Assembly: GCA_934754505.1 (NCBI GenBank)
Contig: CAKVIE010000014.1
Location: 1-54,691, forward strand
DNA length: 54,691 bases
Reading direction: 5' to 3'
Source: an uncultured Candidatus Melainabacteria bacterium
Lineage (GTDB): Bacteria > Cyanobacteriota > Vampirovibrionia > Gastranaerophilales > Gastranaerophilaceae
Shown here: one piece after another, positions 36,306 through 45,247 of the stretch
Numbering within the stretch: the first letter of the stretch is position 1
Layout: the number at the start of each line of letters is the position of its first letter
The notes under the pieces: model-generated
The model's input: the letters and a program-made list of their open reading frames with translations, nothing else
Databases searched by the model: none
Told to the model about the DNA's origin: nothing
Translations under genes and position numbers: made by a program

Positions 36306-37235
36306 ATGGGTTTAGCGGCAACACAAGCAAGATATTTAGGACTTACCGCAAGAAAGACAAACATTGAATATGAAGGACAACAGGTAAACCAAACCAGAAC
36401 GGCTTTGGCAAACGAGAGTGCAAACCTTTATCAAAAATTATATTCAATGCAAGTTCCCGTACCTCCGAGTGTTACGGATTATTATAAAACCGAATACACA
36501 TATTCGGCAGGCGGTACAAAATACCACGTTAATTCATATTCTCCTGACCCGACGACAGGTTTGTACAATGTAAATGTTACTTATACTGACGTTGTTCAAG
36601 TTGGTATGAAAGCATTCGGAACAGGCAATATTGTTAAAAATGCCGATGGTTCATATACTTTGAGAATGGCAGGTACTGATAAAACTTATAACTTAAATCC
36701 GAATACGGCAGTTCAAGACGAAGCTATTGATAAAGCTCTCGGAAAACAAAACGGATATTATTGTTCCTATGTCGATGATGATACAAATATGGCATATTTC
36801 GTTGACAGAGAATGGCTCGCTCAACAATCATATCCTTTTAACGATACAGTTCAAAGATATTATAAAAATGCCGAAAAACAAGATATTACAGCAGATCACA
36901 GTAATTGTAAATTGACTTTTGATGCAAACGGAACGATTACCAAAATTGTTGACCCTGCAATTACGGAATCGGAAATTTCAATGACCGCAAGTGAAGTTCA
37001 AGATGAAGTCGGCTACCAAAGTGCAATGAATAACTATACGGTCAGCAAAGAAAATTACGAAAAAGAAATTGCGGCTATCAACTCCGAAACACAACAAATT
37101 CAATCGGAAGACCGTTCGCTTGAATTACGACTCAGACAATTAGATACAGAACAGCAGGCACTTCAAACAGAAATGGATTCTGTAAAATCAATTCTTGATA
37201 AAAACGTAGAAAAAGTATTTAAAGTATTTGCATAG
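36306..37235 (+). CDS. MGLAA-type protein, copy 1 (uncharacterised)
   Basis: A 309-residue protein without signal peptide. Its N-terminus MGLAATQARYLGLTARKTN and following EYEGQQVNQ...RTALANES, and its C-terminal coiled coil (SLELRLRQLDTEQQALQTEM, ending KVFKVFA), are nearly the same as in the gene at 38291, while the middle (about 60-240) differs. Conserved helical ends around a variable centre is the architecture of flagellin-, hook- and rod-like filament proteins; homology to those is not shown. GGAGG precedes the start. It is probably co-transcribed with the Gly/Ala-rich gene 15 bases downstream. Confidence 0.75.
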   Translation: MGLAATQARYLGLTARKTNIEYEGQQVNQTRTALANESANLYQKLYSMQVPVPPSVTDYYKTEYTYSAGGTKYHVNSYSPDPTTGLYNVNVTYTDVVQVGMKAFGTGNIVKNADGSYTLRMAGTDKTYNLNPNTAVQDEAIDKALGKQNGYYCSYVDDDTNMAYFVDREWLAQQSYPFNDTVQRYYKNAEKQDITADHSNCKLTFDANGTITKIVDPAITESEISMTASEVQDEVGYQSAMNNYTVSKENYEKEIAAINSETQQIQSEDRSLELRLRQLDTEQQALQTEMDSVKSILDKNVEKVFKVFA

Positions 37236-37250
37236 AGCGAGGAGATAAAA

Positions 37251-38072
37251 ATGTCTTACAAAAATGACAGTTTATTGGTTATTTCAAACAAATACGGTGC
37301 AGCGAGCGGTGATGCCAAAACTCAGTTGTTTGAAACATACGACAGATTGAGAGATATTGTCGTCAGCGGTTCTTCAACAGACGGTGCAGGTTTTGGAACG
37401 GCAGGCAGCTGGCTCTGGAATATCGCAAGATTTATCGCTCCGAGTTCTTTTATGTCGGTAATGGGCGGTAATGCTTCAATCAACGTCCCCGGTACATCAT
37501 ACTGGACTCCGATTGAAGGCGGTACATCAACCGTAAATGGCGGTAATTCGGCATTCGGTATCGGTGAACTCGGTTCATACCCCGGATTTCCAAACGGTGC
37601 AGCTTCTGTTTTACAAGGTTTCGGCTCATCATCTTCAGGCTACTGCACAGGTGCTGCCGCATCAATCGCAGCCGCTTCGGATTTGGCAGGTATTGCAGGT
37701 ATAAATGCAGCCGCATATTCAACAGGTGTTGCCGCAGGTTACGGTTATGCTAACAGTTTGGTTATTCCTGCCGCAGGTATTATTTCGGGTTTAGGCGGTA
37801 TTTTACAAGCTGTTTCACCTTATGCAGGTGTTTACGGTATTGCAGGAACTATCGTCGGTAACTTAATGCAAGGTACAGGTAGTGCAGCACTTTCCGCATA
37901 TCAAAACGTTACCGGAAAAATTCAGGCTAATGCCGATACAATTCTTGAAAACAAAGTTAAAAACATTGAAACCGTTGTTAAAATGTTAGGCGTTCAAAGT
38001 GAAGTTATCAACAAAATGCTTAAAAACGAAATGGACGGTGCTAAAGAATCTTGCAACAATATTGCAAGTTAA
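37251..38072 (+). CDS. Gly/Ala-rich hydrophobic protein with helical ends
   Basis: A 273-residue protein. The N-terminal 40 residues are helical (DAKTQLFETYDRLRDIVVSG), the middle (about 45-225) is rich in Gly, Ala and Ser with long hydrophobic stretches (IPAAGIISGLGGILQAVSPY), and the C-terminus is an amphipathic helix (NKVKNIETVVKMLGVQSEV-like, residues about 235-273). There is no signal peptide. That layout recalls pore- or surface-layer-forming proteins exported by specialised systems, but I recognise no family. AGGAG lies before ATG 37251, and a strong terminator follows. Confidence 0.65.
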   Translation: MSYKNDSLLVISNKYGAASGDAKTQLFETYDRLRDIVVSGSSTDGAGFGTAGSWLWNIARFIAPSSFMSVMGGNASINVPGTSYWTPIEGGTSTVNGGNSAFGIGELGSYPGFPNGAASVLQGFGSSSSGYCTGAAASIAAASDLAGIAGINAAAYSTGVAAGYGYANSLVIPAAGIISGLGGILQAVSPYAGVYGIAGTIVGNLMQGTGSAALSAYQNVTGKIQANADTILENKVKNIETVVKMLGVQSEVINKMLKNEMDGAKESCNNIAS

Positions 38073-38110
38073 TTTGCAGGAATTTTTGTTACGATTGTAA
38101 CAATTTTGAG

Positions 38111-38153
38111 CGAGAACAGAACTTTATTTTTAAATTTTTCTGTTCTCGTTTTT
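38111..38153 (+). terminator. Terminator after the Gly/Ala-rich gene
   Basis: CGAGAACAGA (38111-38120) pairs with TCTGTTCTCG (38139-38148) and is followed by five T residues. It separates this gene from the second MGLAA copy, which must have its own promoter in 38154-38290. Confidence 0.85.
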
Positions 38154-38290
38154 CATGAATACTCCCTCTACAAGGCGGATAGAACATGTTAAGAAATGTT
38201 ACAAATGGCGAACAAAAAATTAAAGTTTTCGATAAGATGTGTCGATAACATGAGAGTAAGGTAAGAAATTAAGTAAGAAGGAAGCTAACA

Positions 38291-39154
38291 ATGGGTTTAG
38301 CAGCATCACAAGCAAGATTTTTAGGATTGACAGCAAGAAAGTCAAACACAGAATATGAAGGACAACAAGTCAACCAACAAAGAACTGCATTAGCTAACGA
38401 ATCAGCAAGCTTATACAGCAAACTTACTAATTTGACAGTACCTACTCCTCCGGATATCATCAACTACTACCAAACTGAATACTCATTCACTTATGGTGGA
38501 AATGATTACAAAATGTCATCATTACCTATTAAAGAAAAAGATGGTTACACAGTTGGTTTAACTCATTCAGTTGAAGTTCCGAGCTACAAAACAGTTTCAG
38601 GTGACGGTCTTGATATGACAGGTGCTACATCTGTTACTCTCGGCAGTGTTCAAAACTTGGCAAAACACATTGAAAACGAAAGAAAAGAAGGCGAAGCAAG
38701 CCTTTCAAACGATACAGCAGTTAATGTATTCACTCAAAACAACAATACATACTACCAAGTAGGTGAAAAATTCTATCAATACACTCCGACTAAACAAGTT
38801 CTCAATGAAACATTCACTGGTGTTCAATTAACATTCAACGAAGCCGGTGATTATGACAGCATCAAAATCCCTCAACTCGCCGGTGAAACAACTCTTAGCG
38901 TTTCAACTTCACAAGTTGCTGATGATGATGCATACGATTTAGCTATGAATGCTTACCAAAAAGAATACAGCGAATACGAAAAAACAATGGCTCAAATCAA
39001 CGCTAAAACTGAAGTTCTTCAACAACAAGATAAGACTTTGGAACTCAGATTGAACCAATTGGATACTGAACAAAATGCTATTTCAACTGAAATGGACGCT
39101 GTTCAAAAAGTTATTGAAAAGAACGTTGAATCAACTTTCAAAACATTCGCTTAA
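38291..39154 (+). CDS. MGLAA-type protein, copy 2 (uncharacterised, codon-optimised)
   Basis: A 287-residue paralogue of the protein at 36306 (MGLAASQARFLGLTARKSN; C-terminus TLELRLNQLDTEQNAISTEM, ending ESTFKTFA). The central domain is different in sequence. Codon use stands out: AAC, TAC and TTC dominate over AAT, TAT and TTT, unlike most genes here, which suggests very high expression. AAGGAAG precedes the start, and the gene has its own promoter region and terminator. High expression plus conserved helical ends fits an abundant structural protein (inference). Confidence 0.75.
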   Translation: MGLAASQARFLGLTARKSNTEYEGQQVNQQRTALANESASLYSKLTNLTVPTPPDIINYYQTEYSFTYGGNDYKMSSLPIKEKDGYTVGLTHSVEVPSYKTVSGDGLDMTGATSVTLGSVQNLAKHIENERKEGEASLSNDTAVNVFTQNNNTYYQVGEKFYQYTPTKQVLNETFTGVQLTFNEAGDYDSIKIPQLAGETTLSVSTSQVADDDAYDLAMNAYQKEYSEYEKTMAQINAKTEVLQQQDKTLELRLNQLDTEQNAISTEMDAVQKVIEKNVESTFKTFA

Positions 39155-39220
39155 TCAAAATTTTATTTCTTACTTAATTTTAAACTTACACTTACACTTA
39201 CATTTCTTACCAATTTACTG

Positions 39221-39250
39221 CCGGCCTGAAAACCGGTTTTTTCTTTTTTT
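39221..39250 (+). terminator. Terminator after MGLAA copy 2
   Basis: CCGG-CCTGAAAA-CCGG followed by TTTTTTC and a longer T-run. It is preceded by a short ACTTAC direct repeat. Confidence 0.75.
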
Positions 39251-39254
39251 TTAG

Positions 39255-39283
39255 GTGACATAATGCCAAAAAAATGATATATT
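39255..39283 (+). promoter_or_regulatory. Candidate promoter for a leaderless transcript
   Basis: GTGACA (39255-39260), 17 bases, then TGA-TATATT with an extended -10 (39278-39283). The -10 ends 7 bases before ATG 39291, so transcription would begin at or next to the start codon. Confidence 0.5.
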
Positions 39284-39290
39284 TACGGGT

Positions 39291-39842
39291 ATGAAATCAA
39301 ACTTCTTAAAAAATGTTTTGGTAATTTTTGTTTTAATATTATTCGGGACAGGTTGTACTTTCGCCGAACAAAAGGAGCATTCTATGATTATTTCAACTCA
39401 ATCATTTGAAAATAACGGTTACATCGGGCAAAATCAAGCCTACAAAAGATGCGGCGGTGACAATGTTTCACCCGATTTATCTTGGAGTGAATTTCCTGAA
39501 AATACAAAAAGTTTTGCAATAGTTTGTCATGACCCCGATGCTCCCCTTGCAGGCGGTTGGTATCATTGGGTTTTGATAAACATTCCTGTTTCTCAAACCA
39601 AACTTGAAAAAGGTGAAATTCCCCAAGAAGCACATCTTTTGCAAAATGATTTCGGTGAATTTGCTTACGGCGGTCCATGCCCGCCTGTCGGACATGGCAT
39701 TCATCATTACAATTTTACGGTTTACGCTCTTGATGTCGAAAACCTTGATATAGCAGACAATGTTTCAGCTCGAGAGGCTGACAAAATTATAAAAAGTCAT
39801 GCCCTTTCATCAGCAGCGGTTACGGGGATTTTCCAAAGATAA
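39291..39842 (+). CDS. YbhB/YbcL-type PEBP-like lipoprotein
   Basis: A 183-residue protein of the phosphatidylethanolamine-binding (Raf kinase inhibitor-like) family. The ligand-pocket motifs are clear: CHDPDAPLAGGWYHWVLINI and GPCPPVGHGIHHYNFTVYAL. The N-terminus is a signal sequence ending FGTGC, a fair lipobox, so it is probably lipid-anchored with Cys22. There is no ribosome site, in keeping with the predicted leaderless promoter. Its stop is one base before the next ATG, so the aminotransferase gene is co-transcribed. Ligand unknown. Confidence 0.85.
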   Translation: MKSNFLKNVLVIFVLILFGTGCTFAEQKEHSMIISTQSFENNGYIGQNQAYKRCGGDNVSPDLSWSEFPENTKSFAIVCHDPDAPLAGGWYHWVLINIPVSQTKLEKGEIPQEAHLLQNDFGEFAYGGPCPPVGHGIHHYNFTVYALDVENLDIADNVSAREADKIIKSHALSSAAVTGIFQR

Positions 39843-39843
39843 T

Positions 39844-40956
39844 ATGAAAATTTCGCCTTTTAAAATCGAAGAGTGGATGAACGAGTACGAAAGTCATGCC
39901 AAATATGACTTTACAACAACCTGCATAAAATCTTTTTCCTTGAGAGAATTGTTTGATTTGTGCGGGCATGATGCAGCGGAGCTTTGCGAAAAACCATTGG
40001 ATTACGGTGATATTACGGGGTCTGAAAGGTTAAAGTCGGCATGTTTAAATCTTTATAAAGGTTTGAATTTTGAAAACATTACCGTGACTCATGGGGCAAT
40101 CGGGGCGAATGAGCTTGTCTTTAAAAGTCTTATTGAGCCGAAAGATGAAGTGGTGGTGGTTATTCCGATATATCAGCAGCTTTATTCCGTTCCTGAGCAA
40201 TTAGGTGCAAAGGTCAAATTAGTAAGGCTGAAAGAGGATTTGGACTGGCATATTGATTTTGAAGAACTTGAAAATGCTGTTACGGATAAAACGAAGCTGA
40301 TTGTTTTTAACAATCCGAATAATCCGACAGGTGCTGTACTTTCAAAGTCCGAATTTGTTAAAATCGTTGAAATTGCAAAAAAGCATGGTTCTTATGTTTT
40401 GTGTGATGAGGTTTACAGATTTTTGGAGCATGAAAAAAATAATGATTATGTTTCAATAACAGAGCTTTATGAAAAGGGCATTTCGACATTTTCTATGTCA
40501 AAAACTTTTTCGCTTGCAGGAGTTCGTGTAGGGTTTGTTGCGGCGGATAAAAAAATCATTGACGAGATTAATCACCAAAGACAATATAACACAATAAGCA
40601 TAAGCTTTCTCGATGATTATACTGCGGCTTTGGCACTTGAAAATAAGGAAAAAATTATTGCTCGAAACCTTTCGATAATAGAAAGTCGAAAAAATATTTT
40701 ATTAAATAAAACCAGTCAAATTCCGCAATTATCTTTTGTTACACCGCAAGCAGGCACAACGGCTTTTATCAAATATCATTCCGAGATGAATTCTTATGAC
40801 TTTTGTTTGAAATTATTCAATGAAACGGGAGTTCTTTTGCTTCCTGGGGAAGCACTTGAGTTTGATAAATTTTTCCGTTTCGGATATTGCATTGATGAAA
40901 AAGTTTTGTCTGACGGGTTAGATGTTTTTGCAAATTGGCTTAAAATAAATTGCTAA
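39844..40956 (+). CDS. Fold-type I PLP aminotransferase
   Basis: A 370-residue class I/II aminotransferase. Seen are the substrate-contact segment TVTHGAIGANELVFKSL, the NNPNNPTGAVLS motif, DEVYRFLEHE with the PLP-pyridine Asp, and the Schiff-base Lys in SMSKTFSLAGVRVGF. The start MKISPFKIEEW recalls capreomycidine-synthase-like aminotransferases, but the substrate cannot be read from sequence. I use ATG 39844; an in-frame ATG at 39799 lies inside the upstream gene. Confidence 0.88.
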   Translation: MKISPFKIEEWMNEYESHAKYDFTTTCIKSFSLRELFDLCGHDAAELCEKPLDYGDITGSERLKSACLNLYKGLNFENITVTHGAIGANELVFKSLIEPKDEVVVVIPIYQQLYSVPEQLGAKVKLVRLKEDLDWHIDFEELENAVTDKTKLIVFNNPNNPTGAVLSKSEFVKIVEIAKKHGSYVLCDEVYRFLEHEKNNDYVSITELYEKGISTFSMSKTFSLAGVRVGFVAADKKIIDEINHQRQYNTISISFLDDYTAALALENKEKIIARNLSIIESRKNILLNKTSQIPQLSFVTPQAGTTAFIKYHSEMNSYDFCLKLFNETGVLLLPGEALEFDKFFRFGYCIDEKVLSDGLDVFANWLKINC

Positions 40957-40974
40957 ATTTTTTATTAAAAAAAC

Positions 40975-41000
40975 AGCGGATTAGTTTTCACCAATCCGCT
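40975..41000. terminator. Bidirectional terminator between convergent genes
   Basis: AGCGGATT pairs with AATCCGCT over a 10-base loop. On the minus strand it is followed by seven T residues, so it suits the S1 gene best; on the plus strand AT-rich sequence follows. Confidence 0.8.
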
Positions 41001-41034
41001 ATTTATTATTTGATTAAGTTCTCAAGGTTTTGAA

Positions 41035-42108
41035 TTAGTCTTGTGGCATATCTTTTACTGTCAAGGCAATTCTGTGTTCTTGAGGAGTGAATTTCTTAAT
41101 CATAACTTTAACTTCGTCGCCTACATTATAGACTGTGAGCGGGTTTGCATCTGCATTTGCCATTTCTGATGCAGGAAGAAGTGCTTCAACTCCGGGGAAA
41201 ATGTTGATGAAAGTACCGAATGAAGTTACTTTATTAACTGTTCCTGTGATGATTTGACCTTCTTCAAATTTGTTTTCGATTTCTTCCCACGGATTGTCGC
41301 CCATTCTCTTTAAGCTCAAAGAAATTCTCTTAAGATCGTTGTCAATCTTGAGGATTTTAACTTCGATTTCTTGACCGAGTCGGATAACATCTGACGGGTG
41401 TTTAATTCTTTGCCATGAAATTTCCGAAATCGGAAGAAGTCCGTCAACACCGTTGATGTCAACGAATGCACCGAAGTTTGCAATTCTTACAACTTCACCT
41501 TTTACAACTGAACCTTCTTCGAGGTTTACTATAACATCGTCAACAACTTTTTCTCTTTGTTCAGCGATAGCTTGTCTTTGTGAGAAGATAAGCTTGTTCT
41601 TTTGAGGATCAGCTTCAAGGATTTTAACTTCAATTTCTTGGTCGATTAAACCTTCAAACGGGCTGCCTGTTCTGAGTTGGCTTGCAGGGATAAATCCTCT
41701 TAATTCTTCAGCTTCTGCAATTACGCCGCCTTTAACGATTTGAACAACTTTTGCTGTAATAGTTTCGTTGTTGAGTTTTGCGTTTTGAAGATTTTGCCAT
41801 GATTTTGCACATGAAAGTTTTCTCAATGAAAGAAGAATGCAGCTGTCTTCTTTGTCTGTTTCTTCTCTTAATACGTAAAATTCTTTTACATCGCCAATGT
41901 TCAATACGACAGAATCTTTATCTGATGCGTTTGAAATTTCTTTGTTCGGTAAAAATGCTTCGGTTTTTGCTCCGATATCTACCAAATAACCGTCATTTTC
42001 TTTCTTTACGATGATACCTTTTACGATATCTGCTACTTGGAATTTATAGTTATAGCTTTCTTCAAGCAATCTTACAAATTCATCTTGTTCGTTAATTGTT
42101 TGTGTCAT
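41035..42108 (-). CDS. rpsA: Ribosomal protein S1 (four S1 domains)
   Basis: A 357-residue RNA-binding protein with four S1 domains: VKGIIVKKENDGYLVDIGAK, ITAKVVQIVKGGVIAEAEEL, GSVVKGEVVRIANFGAFVDI and GQIITGTVNKVTSFGTFINI. Four domains is shorter than the six of E. coli S1 and fits cyanobacterial or Gram-positive-type S1. It helps the ribosome bind mRNA. AAGGA precedes ATG 42108, and it follows ispH by 15 bases, the same pair that is fused in many Firmicutes. Confidence 0.92.
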   Translation of the reverse strand: MTQTINEQDEFVRLLEESYNYKFQVADIVKGIIVKKENDGYLVDIGAKTEAFLPNKEISNASDKDSVVLNIGDVKEFYVLREETDKEDSCILLSLRKLSCAKSWQNLQNAKLNNETITAKVVQIVKGGVIAEAEELRGFIPASQLRTGSPFEGLIDQEIEVKILEADPQKNKLIFSQRQAIAEQREKVVDDVIVNLEEGSVVKGEVVRIANFGAFVDINGVDGLLPISEISWQRIKHPSDVIRLGQEIEVKILKIDNDLKRISLSLKRMGDNPWEEIENKFEEGQIITGTVNKVTSFGTFINIFPGVEALLPASEMANADANPLTVYNVGDEVKVMIKKFTPQEHRIALTVKDMPQD

Positions 42109-42123
42109 TTGTTATTTTCCTTC

Positions 42124-42996
42124 CTAATATATTGATAGTTTATCATGAACTCTTTGTATAATATCGTCAGGTGTCGATGCACCTGCCGTTATTGCTATAT
42201 TTTGTGATTTTTTGATTAAATCTTCGTATTCGGACAATTCTTCATCTGTTTCTATGTGAATTGTTGTTGTTATTTCTCTTAAAATTTCTGCAAGATGTGT
42301 TGTGTTTGCACTTTTTTTGCTGCCTACAACCACCATTAAATCTGAAACTTCTGCTAAATCTCTCGCTTCTTTTTGACGCATTTGCGTCGATTTGCAGATT
42401 GTATTGAAAATTTTGATTTCTTTTGCAAGTGTTGTTAAATAGCACAAAATCTCATTTAAGGTTTCGATTTTTTGTGTGGTTTGAACAACAACTCCGATTT
42501 TCTTATGTTCTTTAACTTCTTCTTCTATCGTTTTAAGCGTTTCAATATCGGGAACGACAAAAACATTTTCTCCAAATTGTTTTGCATTTGCATTAATTGC
42601 AACAACTTCGGGATGTTCGGGTTTTCCGACTATAATTACCAAATAGTCGTCTTTTGCAAGTTCCATTGCCCTTTGCTGAACTTTTTTCACGTCAGGGCAT
42701 GTTAAATCGACTATTTCAAAACCTTTTTCGGTTGCGTTTTTAATAACTTCGGGTGAAGCACCATGACTTCTTATAATACATATTCCCGTTTCACCGCAAG
42801 GAAGCTCATCAACGGTATTTATTCCGAGTTTTGATAATTCTTCAATAACGTGAGAATTGTGAATTAATTCACCTAAAACCCAAACTTTCGTCGAGTTGTT
42901 TTCACGTTTTAAATTTTTTGTTGTTTCTACTGCTCTTTTGACTCCGTAGCAAAATCCTGAATGTTTAGCAGTTACGATATTTTTCAGATTACTCAC
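42124..42996 (-). CDS. ispH: 4-hydroxy-3-methylbut-2-enyl diphosphate reductase
   Basis: A 290-residue [4Fe-4S] enzyme for the last step of the MEP isoprenoid pathway. The three cluster cysteines are C16 (SGFCYGVKRAVE), C100 (VDLTCPDVKKV) and C201 (NTICKSTQMRQ). Substrate-binding His residues lie in GELIHNSHV and IIRSHGAS, and TAGASTPDDII closes the protein. The start is GTG 42996 because no ATG fits the conserved N-terminus. Operon with rpsA. Confidence 0.95.
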   Translation of the reverse strand: MSNLKNIVTAKHSGFCYGVKRAVETTKNLKRENNSTKVWVLGELIHNSHVIEELSKLGINTVDELPCGETGICIIRSHGASPEVIKNATEKGFEIVDLTCPDVKKVQQRAMELAKDDYLVIIVGKPEHPEVVAINANAKQFGENVFVVPDIETLKTIEEEVKEHKKIGVVVQTTQKIETLNEILCYLTTLAKEIKIFNTICKSTQMRQKEARDLAEVSDLMVVVGSKKSANTTHLAEILREITTTIHIETDEELSEYEDLIKKSQNIAITAGASTPDDIIQRVHDKLSIY

Positions 42997-43088
42997 ATCC
43001 GTTCAATGAACTAACGGCATTGCCGTCGTAAAAACAATATACCACAAAAACATTTCTGTTCAATAGGCAAAAACATTGTTGATATTAT

Positions 43089-44108
43089 TTATCTGAATTT
43101 TGGTATTATAATTTTCAAAATAAATGCAAAAATTGTATAAAGATAATTTTTTATTGCATTTTCATATTGGTGTAAGCGTATGTAAATATTGGCTTTTGTA
43201 AAATATGCCATTGGATCAGCCGGAGATAAGCCGGTTAATTTATCAAATTCCTCTAAACTTTTATCATATTGTTTTAATTTGTAATAGGCTTCCCCTTTTA
43301 AATAATGCACATACGGTTCTTCGGGAGAAATTTCTTCTAATTTTTCATAATTTTCTAAAGCCTTATTATATTGTTTTGATTTATTGTAAATTTCTCCCCT
43401 GTGAAAGTATGCTCCTTCATAATAGCTGTCGAGTTCTATTACTTTATCAAAAAATTCTAAAGATTCTTTGTCCTTTTTCGTATCTCTATAAACTAAACCT
43501 TTATTGAAATAAGGTATTGCTTTGTCAGGATTGATGCTTATTGCTTTATTATAATCTTCTAATGCTTTTTTATAGTTCTTTTGTAAGCGATAAATATTTC
43601 CCCTGTTTATATAGGAGTCTTGATTTTGGGAATCTAATTCTATTGCTTTGGTAAAATCCTGTATAGCTTTATCATACTGCTTTACATTTCTATAACAGTT
43701 TCCTCTGTTATAAAAGATTAAAGAATCATTTGGATTAAGTTCAAGTGCCTTATTATAGTTTTCAAATGCCTTATCATATTGTTTTAAATCATTATATACA
43801 ATGGCAAGATTTGTATAGGCTTTATCTAAATCAGGCTTCATTTCTATTGTTTTAGTGTAAGCCTTTATAGTTTCGGGATAATTTCTGTCTATATAATGCG
43901 AACGACCAAGCAAATAGTATAAATTTACGGTTGGCTCTTTTTGTATTAACTCATTTAACTGCTTTAAAGCTTCATCATTTTGATTGCGGAATTGTAATTC
44001 CAAAATTTCTTGTTCTTTCGGAGTGTAATTATTGTTTGCTGAAACAGTGCAGTTATAACTAAATAATACAAACGTTACGATTAAAATATTCAAAAATCTC
44101 TTTGACAT
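43089..44108 (-). CDS. Secreted or periplasmic TPR-repeat protein
   Basis: A 339-residue protein with a signal peptide (FLNILIVTFVLFSYNCTVSA) followed by about eight tandem TPRs, for instance YDKAFENYNKALELNPNDSL, YDKAIQDFTKAIELDSQNQD and YKKALEDYNKAISINPDKAI. The last repeat runs into a hydrophobic tail (LYTIFAFILKIIIP), which may anchor the C-terminus in the membrane. AGGTGA precedes ATG 44108. It probably acts as a protein-interaction scaffold; the partner is not evident. Confidence 0.85.
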   Translation of the reverse strand: MSKRFLNILIVTFVLFSYNCTVSANNNYTPKEQEILELQFRNQNDEALKQLNELIQKEPTVNLYYLLGRSHYIDRNYPETIKAYTKTIEMKPDLDKAYTNLAIVYNDLKQYDKAFENYNKALELNPNDSLIFYNRGNCYRNVKQYDKAIQDFTKAIELDSQNQDSYINRGNIYRLQKNYKKALEDYNKAISINPDKAIPYFNKGLVYRDTKKDKESLEFFDKVIELDSYYEGAYFHRGEIYNKSKQYNKALENYEKLEEISPEEPYVHYLKGEAYYKLKQYDKSLEEFDKLTGLSPADPMAYFTKANIYIRLHQYENAIKNYLYTIFAFILKIIIPKFR

Positions 44109-44173
44109 AAATCACCTATTTATAAGTAAACCATTATTTTTTGTTGTTTTTACCTGAATTGCAGGCAAAAATT

Positions 44174-44202
44174 CGGGATAACTATTATTTATAGCTATCC
44201 CG
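44174..44202 (-). terminator. Terminator of the ROK kinase gene
   Basis: On the minus strand CGGGATAGCTAT pairs with ATAGTTATCCCG (one mismatch), followed by AATTTTTG. It lies just past the stop at 44216. Confidence 0.75.
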
Positions 44203-44215
44203 ATTTGTATTTTTC

Positions 44216-45133
44216 TTATTTGTTGAATTTGTCGATTGCAAGCAATGCACAGCCCAACATGCCCGCATTGTTTCCTGTTGTTGCGAGAACAACTTTTGCA
44301 GGAGAAACGAGAGTTTGTTTGTTGAGTTCTGCTTCAATATTTTGGCAGTTGATGAATTCGCCCATACCGCCTGAAATAACAAAGATTTCTGTATCGAAAA
44401 TATTGTTGAGTGTAATCATACCTGTTACAACGTGAGTGTGCCACAAATCGATAACTTTCATACAAAGTTCATCGTGTCTTTTCATACCTTCGATTAAATC
44501 GTAAGTTGTTAAATCGTCGATATTTTTGCCTTCAACTGTTTGAGAAAGCGGGTTTTTGAGAGCTTCTTCTTTGAAAGTTCTGCCAAGACCTGTTCCTGAA
44601 CCGTAAGCTTCCCAGCAATCGTAGTTTCCGCAGTTGCAAAGACGTCTTTTGTCGGGATAAATTTTAATGTGACCGATTTCGCCTGCTCTGCCTGATTTAC
44701 CACGAAGCATTTCGCCGTTGATGATAATTCCGCCGCCGATACCTGTTCCCAAAGTTACCATAATGTTGTTATCATAACCTTTTGCTGCACCGACTTTGTA
44801 TTCTGCCCATGCTGCTGCATTTGCATCGTTTTCTACATAAACAGGTTTTTTGCTTAATGATGTAAAATCAATCGTGTTATAGTCTTTCGGCATATTCGGA
44901 GAACTTGATTCTACTTTTGTATTTTCAAGGTTAATTGCACCTGCTGTTGCAAATGCTATGTAATCAACGTCTTTTTCATTTTCTTTTACAATTGTTTGAA
45001 AAGCTTCTTTTAATTCTTCCAATGTTTTGGGAGTAGAAACTTTTTTAATCTTATTCAAATATTCGCCGTTTTCATTAATAATAGCGTAGCTGATTTTCGT
45101 TCCGCCAACGTCAATCCCGAGTGCCTTTTTCAT
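44216..45133 (-). CDS. ROK-family sugar kinase
   Basis: A 305-residue sugar kinase with the ATP phosphate-1 motif LGIDVGGTKISYAII, the catalytic Asp in VENDANAAAWAEY, the phosphate-2 motif VTLGTGIGGGIIING, and the ROK zinc motif RRLCNCGNYDCWEAYGSG after GRAGEIGHIKI. It could be glucokinase or N-acetylmannosamine kinase; the nanE-like gene 114 bases upstream favours amino-sugar use, without proof. AAGGAG precedes ATG 45133. Confidence 0.9.
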   Translation of the reverse strand: MKKALGIDVGGTKISYAIINENGEYLNKIKKVSTPKTLEELKEAFQTIVKENEKDVDYIAFATAGAINLENTKVESSSPNMPKDYNTIDFTSLSKKPVYVENDANAAAWAEYKVGAAKGYDNNIMVTLGTGIGGGIIINGEMLRGKSGRAGEIGHIKIYPDKRRLCNCGNYDCWEAYGSGTGLGRTFKEEALKNPLSQTVEGKNIDDLTTYDLIEGMKRHDELCMKVIDLWHTHVVTGMITLNNIFDTEIFVISGGMGEFINCQNIEAELNKQTLVSPAKVVLATTGNNAGMLGCALLAIDKFNK

Positions 45134-45247
45134 ATTTTCTCCTTTTCGCTGATAGTAAAAACACCGATAAAATCACATTATCTTGCAATTATTATAACCT
45201 ATCAGAGGGCAACTGCAATACATTTTTTTAAGAAAAAATATAATATT

